Assembly (NCBI GenBank): GCA_037355855.1
Contig: CM074766.1
Location: 1,302,001 to 1,366,000 of the forward strand
Direction of reading: 5' to 3'
From: Pseudo-nitzschia pungens
Taxonomy: Eukaryota > Bacillariophyta > Bacillariophyceae > Bacillariales > Bacillariaceae
DNA: 64,000 bases
Below the pieces are notes generated by a model, which was not told the DNA's origin, did no database searches, and worked only from the letters and a program-made list of their open reading frames with translations. A program made the position numbers and the translations under genes. Below are positions 62,166 through 64,000 of the stretch, in pieces. Numbering within the stretch: the first letter of the stretch is position 1; each line of letters opens with the position of its first letter.

Positions 62166-63897
62166 TGTATGCGCTTTGGAATGACGCAGCTGTTGCGGAA
62201 TCGATGCAATTATCTCTTTTGTGAAAAGGTGGTATTCTTCTGTTGATCGTGCACGGAGTAAGTTATGTTATTGATTCCTGTGCTCAATTATGTTGTGTCC
62301 TCTGGGAATACGTACTAGTAATTCCGTAGAAAGGAAACAAGAGTGTTGGAGAGCAAAACCGAACCGAAGTCGCTCGCTGCGAACAACATATCATCAAGCC
62401 TACCTCGTACTACAAAGTTCTTATTAGCTGTCCCCGGGTTCTACGTCCCCGACTACTAATTTCTACTGAAACCCGGGGACAGCTGATAGGAATTCTGTAG
62501 TACATAACCATACAGTAACTATAGTACTTCGTAACTGCGAGTACATACTTCTACTGTTAATGCGACGTAAAATAAGGTGAGAAAGGCCTAACTTGAAACT
62601 AATAACCCACCGATGCATGAATCAAAATCAATCCGTCAATAAGTACGGGAGACCGTCTCACTGCTTGTGTAACAACAGTACCGTATGTGACCGTAAAATC
62701 TTACCCACCATTACTATTGAAAACTGGTACAGTAACAAAAGAAAACAACATTACGGAAATGCTAAGAGTCATTTTGATGTGTTCGCAATTGTGTCCAAAG
62801 ATAAAATAATGTGAAAGTACGACTCACTCTAATCAATCCTTCAACAACATAAGGATTACCGGTACTGTTATGTTGAATGTGTAGGAAATAAGGTTACGAA
62901 ATACAGTAATACTAGTCGACAAGCATGTTGTCAAGTTCGATACGGGCTTAAAGTTTGTTCGCCAAAAGAAAATACCAAAATCTTTCGTTGCGTACCGGTA
63001 ACCTTACGACTATTGTATCACTTGTACCGAATTCTTCACTTGTCCTTCCGCAAATAGTACAGAGTTTTCGAATGATCATGGACTTTAGATTACAATACCG
63101 GTACATATTTTTTCGTTATTATTAGTCTCACTCAATTCACCCACTGGTTTCCCTTGATGAAAAAGTGTTCCTCCAAGACAACCAGTACCAGATCACACTG
63201 TTTCGTTGATTCCCCTTTCGATGTAGTAGAAAGCACTGTTCAAGTTCAAAGCATCCGACTCTTGAAGTCTGTAGCTACACGTATTTGGCCCTGGTATTCC
63301 ACCATACGGTAGTCCACGGTATACCCGTGGATTTGGTTCGGATCCTGTGTATGGTACGCACTCATCGATAGCGCTTTGTGCTTGGTGAGTGCTCGATAAC
63401 GGGACGTTTCCAAGTGACTATTCGTCGCCATGGTGGGGCTTTCCGTTCAATGTAATAGAATGTACCACTTGTAGAGATGTGGCAAACTTTCGTAATTGGA
63501 AATTCGCAGCTTCGATTGGATTCAAAAGAGGGTCTAGTCTTTCCTTTTTGCGAGTAAAAAGTTGCACCGAATCTCTTCCGACCGATTGACAAGTTCGCCA
63601 TAATCGTCCAAATAGATAACTTGATACGGAATTTCTGATAAGTCACCAACACAACTGCAGTAGATAGTAAGCATAGACCACTGTATGAGCTCCAAGTAGT
63701 CAATTCTCGACTGCCGAGTAGCTCCAGAAGGTGCGCTCGATATCCGTGACGAGCAGCATACTGCTGTGCGTAACATTGGGATCAGCACCCCTTCGATGAC
63801 CGCACCGCAGAAACGACTCGCTGTGAAGAAGGCCCGCAACCGAAAACATGGGGTCGGAACGGGCGAAACACGCTAGAAAAGAGTCGGTCGTCTCTCT
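62166..63897. other. Intergenic with foldback element
   Basis: Apart from the element at 62407-62503, words such as GTACCGGTAACCTTACG (near 62993) recur. Minus frames at 63246-63431, 63362-63703 and 63534-63839 have no recognisable domain. Confidence 0.4.
62407..62503. mobile_element. Short foldback/MITE-like element, copy 2
   Basis: Its reverse complement matches copy 1 at 11005-11103: GTACTACAGAATTCCTATCA at one end, the spacer core AGTAGAAATTAGTAGT, and an inverted end finishing AACTTTGTAGTA. A few substitutions separate the copies (for example TTCTTATTAGC against TTCCTATCAGC). The inverted ends here are about 32 bp. Confidence 0.8.
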
Positions 63898-64000
63898 TTA
63901 GACCAATCTCAGTTTCTTTTTTTGTTGTTTGGTTATCGGAACTTTCTCATGTTCGAGCAAAACTGAATCGATATAACCTTCAGGACGGGCATCCACGGCG
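63898..64000 (-). CDS. 3' end of an unidentified gene, partial
   Basis: A frame open at the right edge runs leftward for 33 codons to a TAA at 63900-63898. It reads AVDARPEGYIDSVLLEHEKV, then a Lys-rich end (PITKQQKKKLRLV). The mix of charged and hydrophobic residues looks like real coding sequence. The length is too small to assign a family. Confidence 0.4.
   Translation of the reverse strand, partial: AVDARPEGYIDSVLLEHEKVPITKQQKKKLRLV

Noticed and set aside
63246..63839. Three overlapping minus frames of 61-113 codons
   Set aside because: Checked for retroelement or exon motifs and found none; probably intergenic.

Overview
This is a nuclear genome window from a photosynthetic eukaryote with a secondary plastid of red-algal type, most likely a diatom. 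Three things support that. The minus-strand gene at 46.0-46.6 kb encodes a thylakoid-lumen protein with a tripartite presequence (ER signal peptide, a diatom-style cleavage site before Phe, then a twin-arginine lumen signal). Genes are interrupted by short GT-AG introns of about 110-440 bp. The gene set includes an NF-Y subunit, a TFIIH subunit, a JmjC demethylase and Cys-rich secreted proteins of a kind seen in diatoms. A pennate diatom would fit, but I cannot fix the genus from sequence alone.

Layout. 0-0.33 kb: 5' end of a multi-pass membrane protein leaving the window on the left. 1.8-6.1 kb: double-BTB protein. 6.8-7.8 kb: polytopic membrane protein followed by a partial duplication of its own 3' end. 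8.5-10.5 kb: TFIIH subunit TFB2 with a (TTTTG)n tract directly before its start codon. 11-12 kb: a foldback element and a 31-bp tandem array. 12.4-14.1 kb: alpha/beta hydrolase. 15.4-16.4 kb: a dense cluster of different pentanucleotide repeats. 17.2-18.4 kb: NF-YA. 20.4-22.4 kb: rhomboid protease, divergent from 23.2-25.7 kb, an inositol-pentakisphosphate 2-kinase fused to a flavin-reductase-like domain. 27.7-29.8 kb: Cys-rich membrane-anchored protein. 30.15-31.58 kb: minisatellite. 32.1-33.2 kb: M50B-like metallopeptidase. 33.8-34.6 kb: GIY-YIG (MUG113/T5orf172-like) plus DUF3223 protein. 35.0-36.2 kb: protein of unknown function. 37.8-38.9 kb: SET-domain protein. 40.3-42.6 kb: large membrane protein. 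43.4-45.6 kb: TLD-domain protein, convergent with the PsbQ/Psb31-like gene. 47.8-50.6 kb: JmjN/JmjC/C5HC2 demethylase. 51.6-52.9 kb: secreted PT-rich protein. 54.5-55.5 kb: membrane-anchored cyclophilin. 56.9-58.8 kb: TPR protein. 60.5-62.2 kb: sulfotransferase. 62.4-62.5 kb: second copy of the foldback element. 63.9-64 kb: 3' end of a gene entering from the right.

The genes do not form a pathway; this is ordinary single-gene eukaryotic organisation with both strands used. The most unusual items are the IPK1/flavin-reductase fusion, the GIY-YIG/DUF3223 protein, the two copies of a short foldback element, a minisatellite that is open in all three frames of one strand, and a strong bias to 5-bp-period microsatellites outside genes. 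Several conserved genes (cyclophilin, sulfotransferase, alpha/beta hydrolase, the Cys-rich protein) contain single-base frame changes. These look more like residual assembly indels than true pseudogenes, but the sequence alone cannot decide that. Domain calls come from reading motifs by eye; no database search was run.
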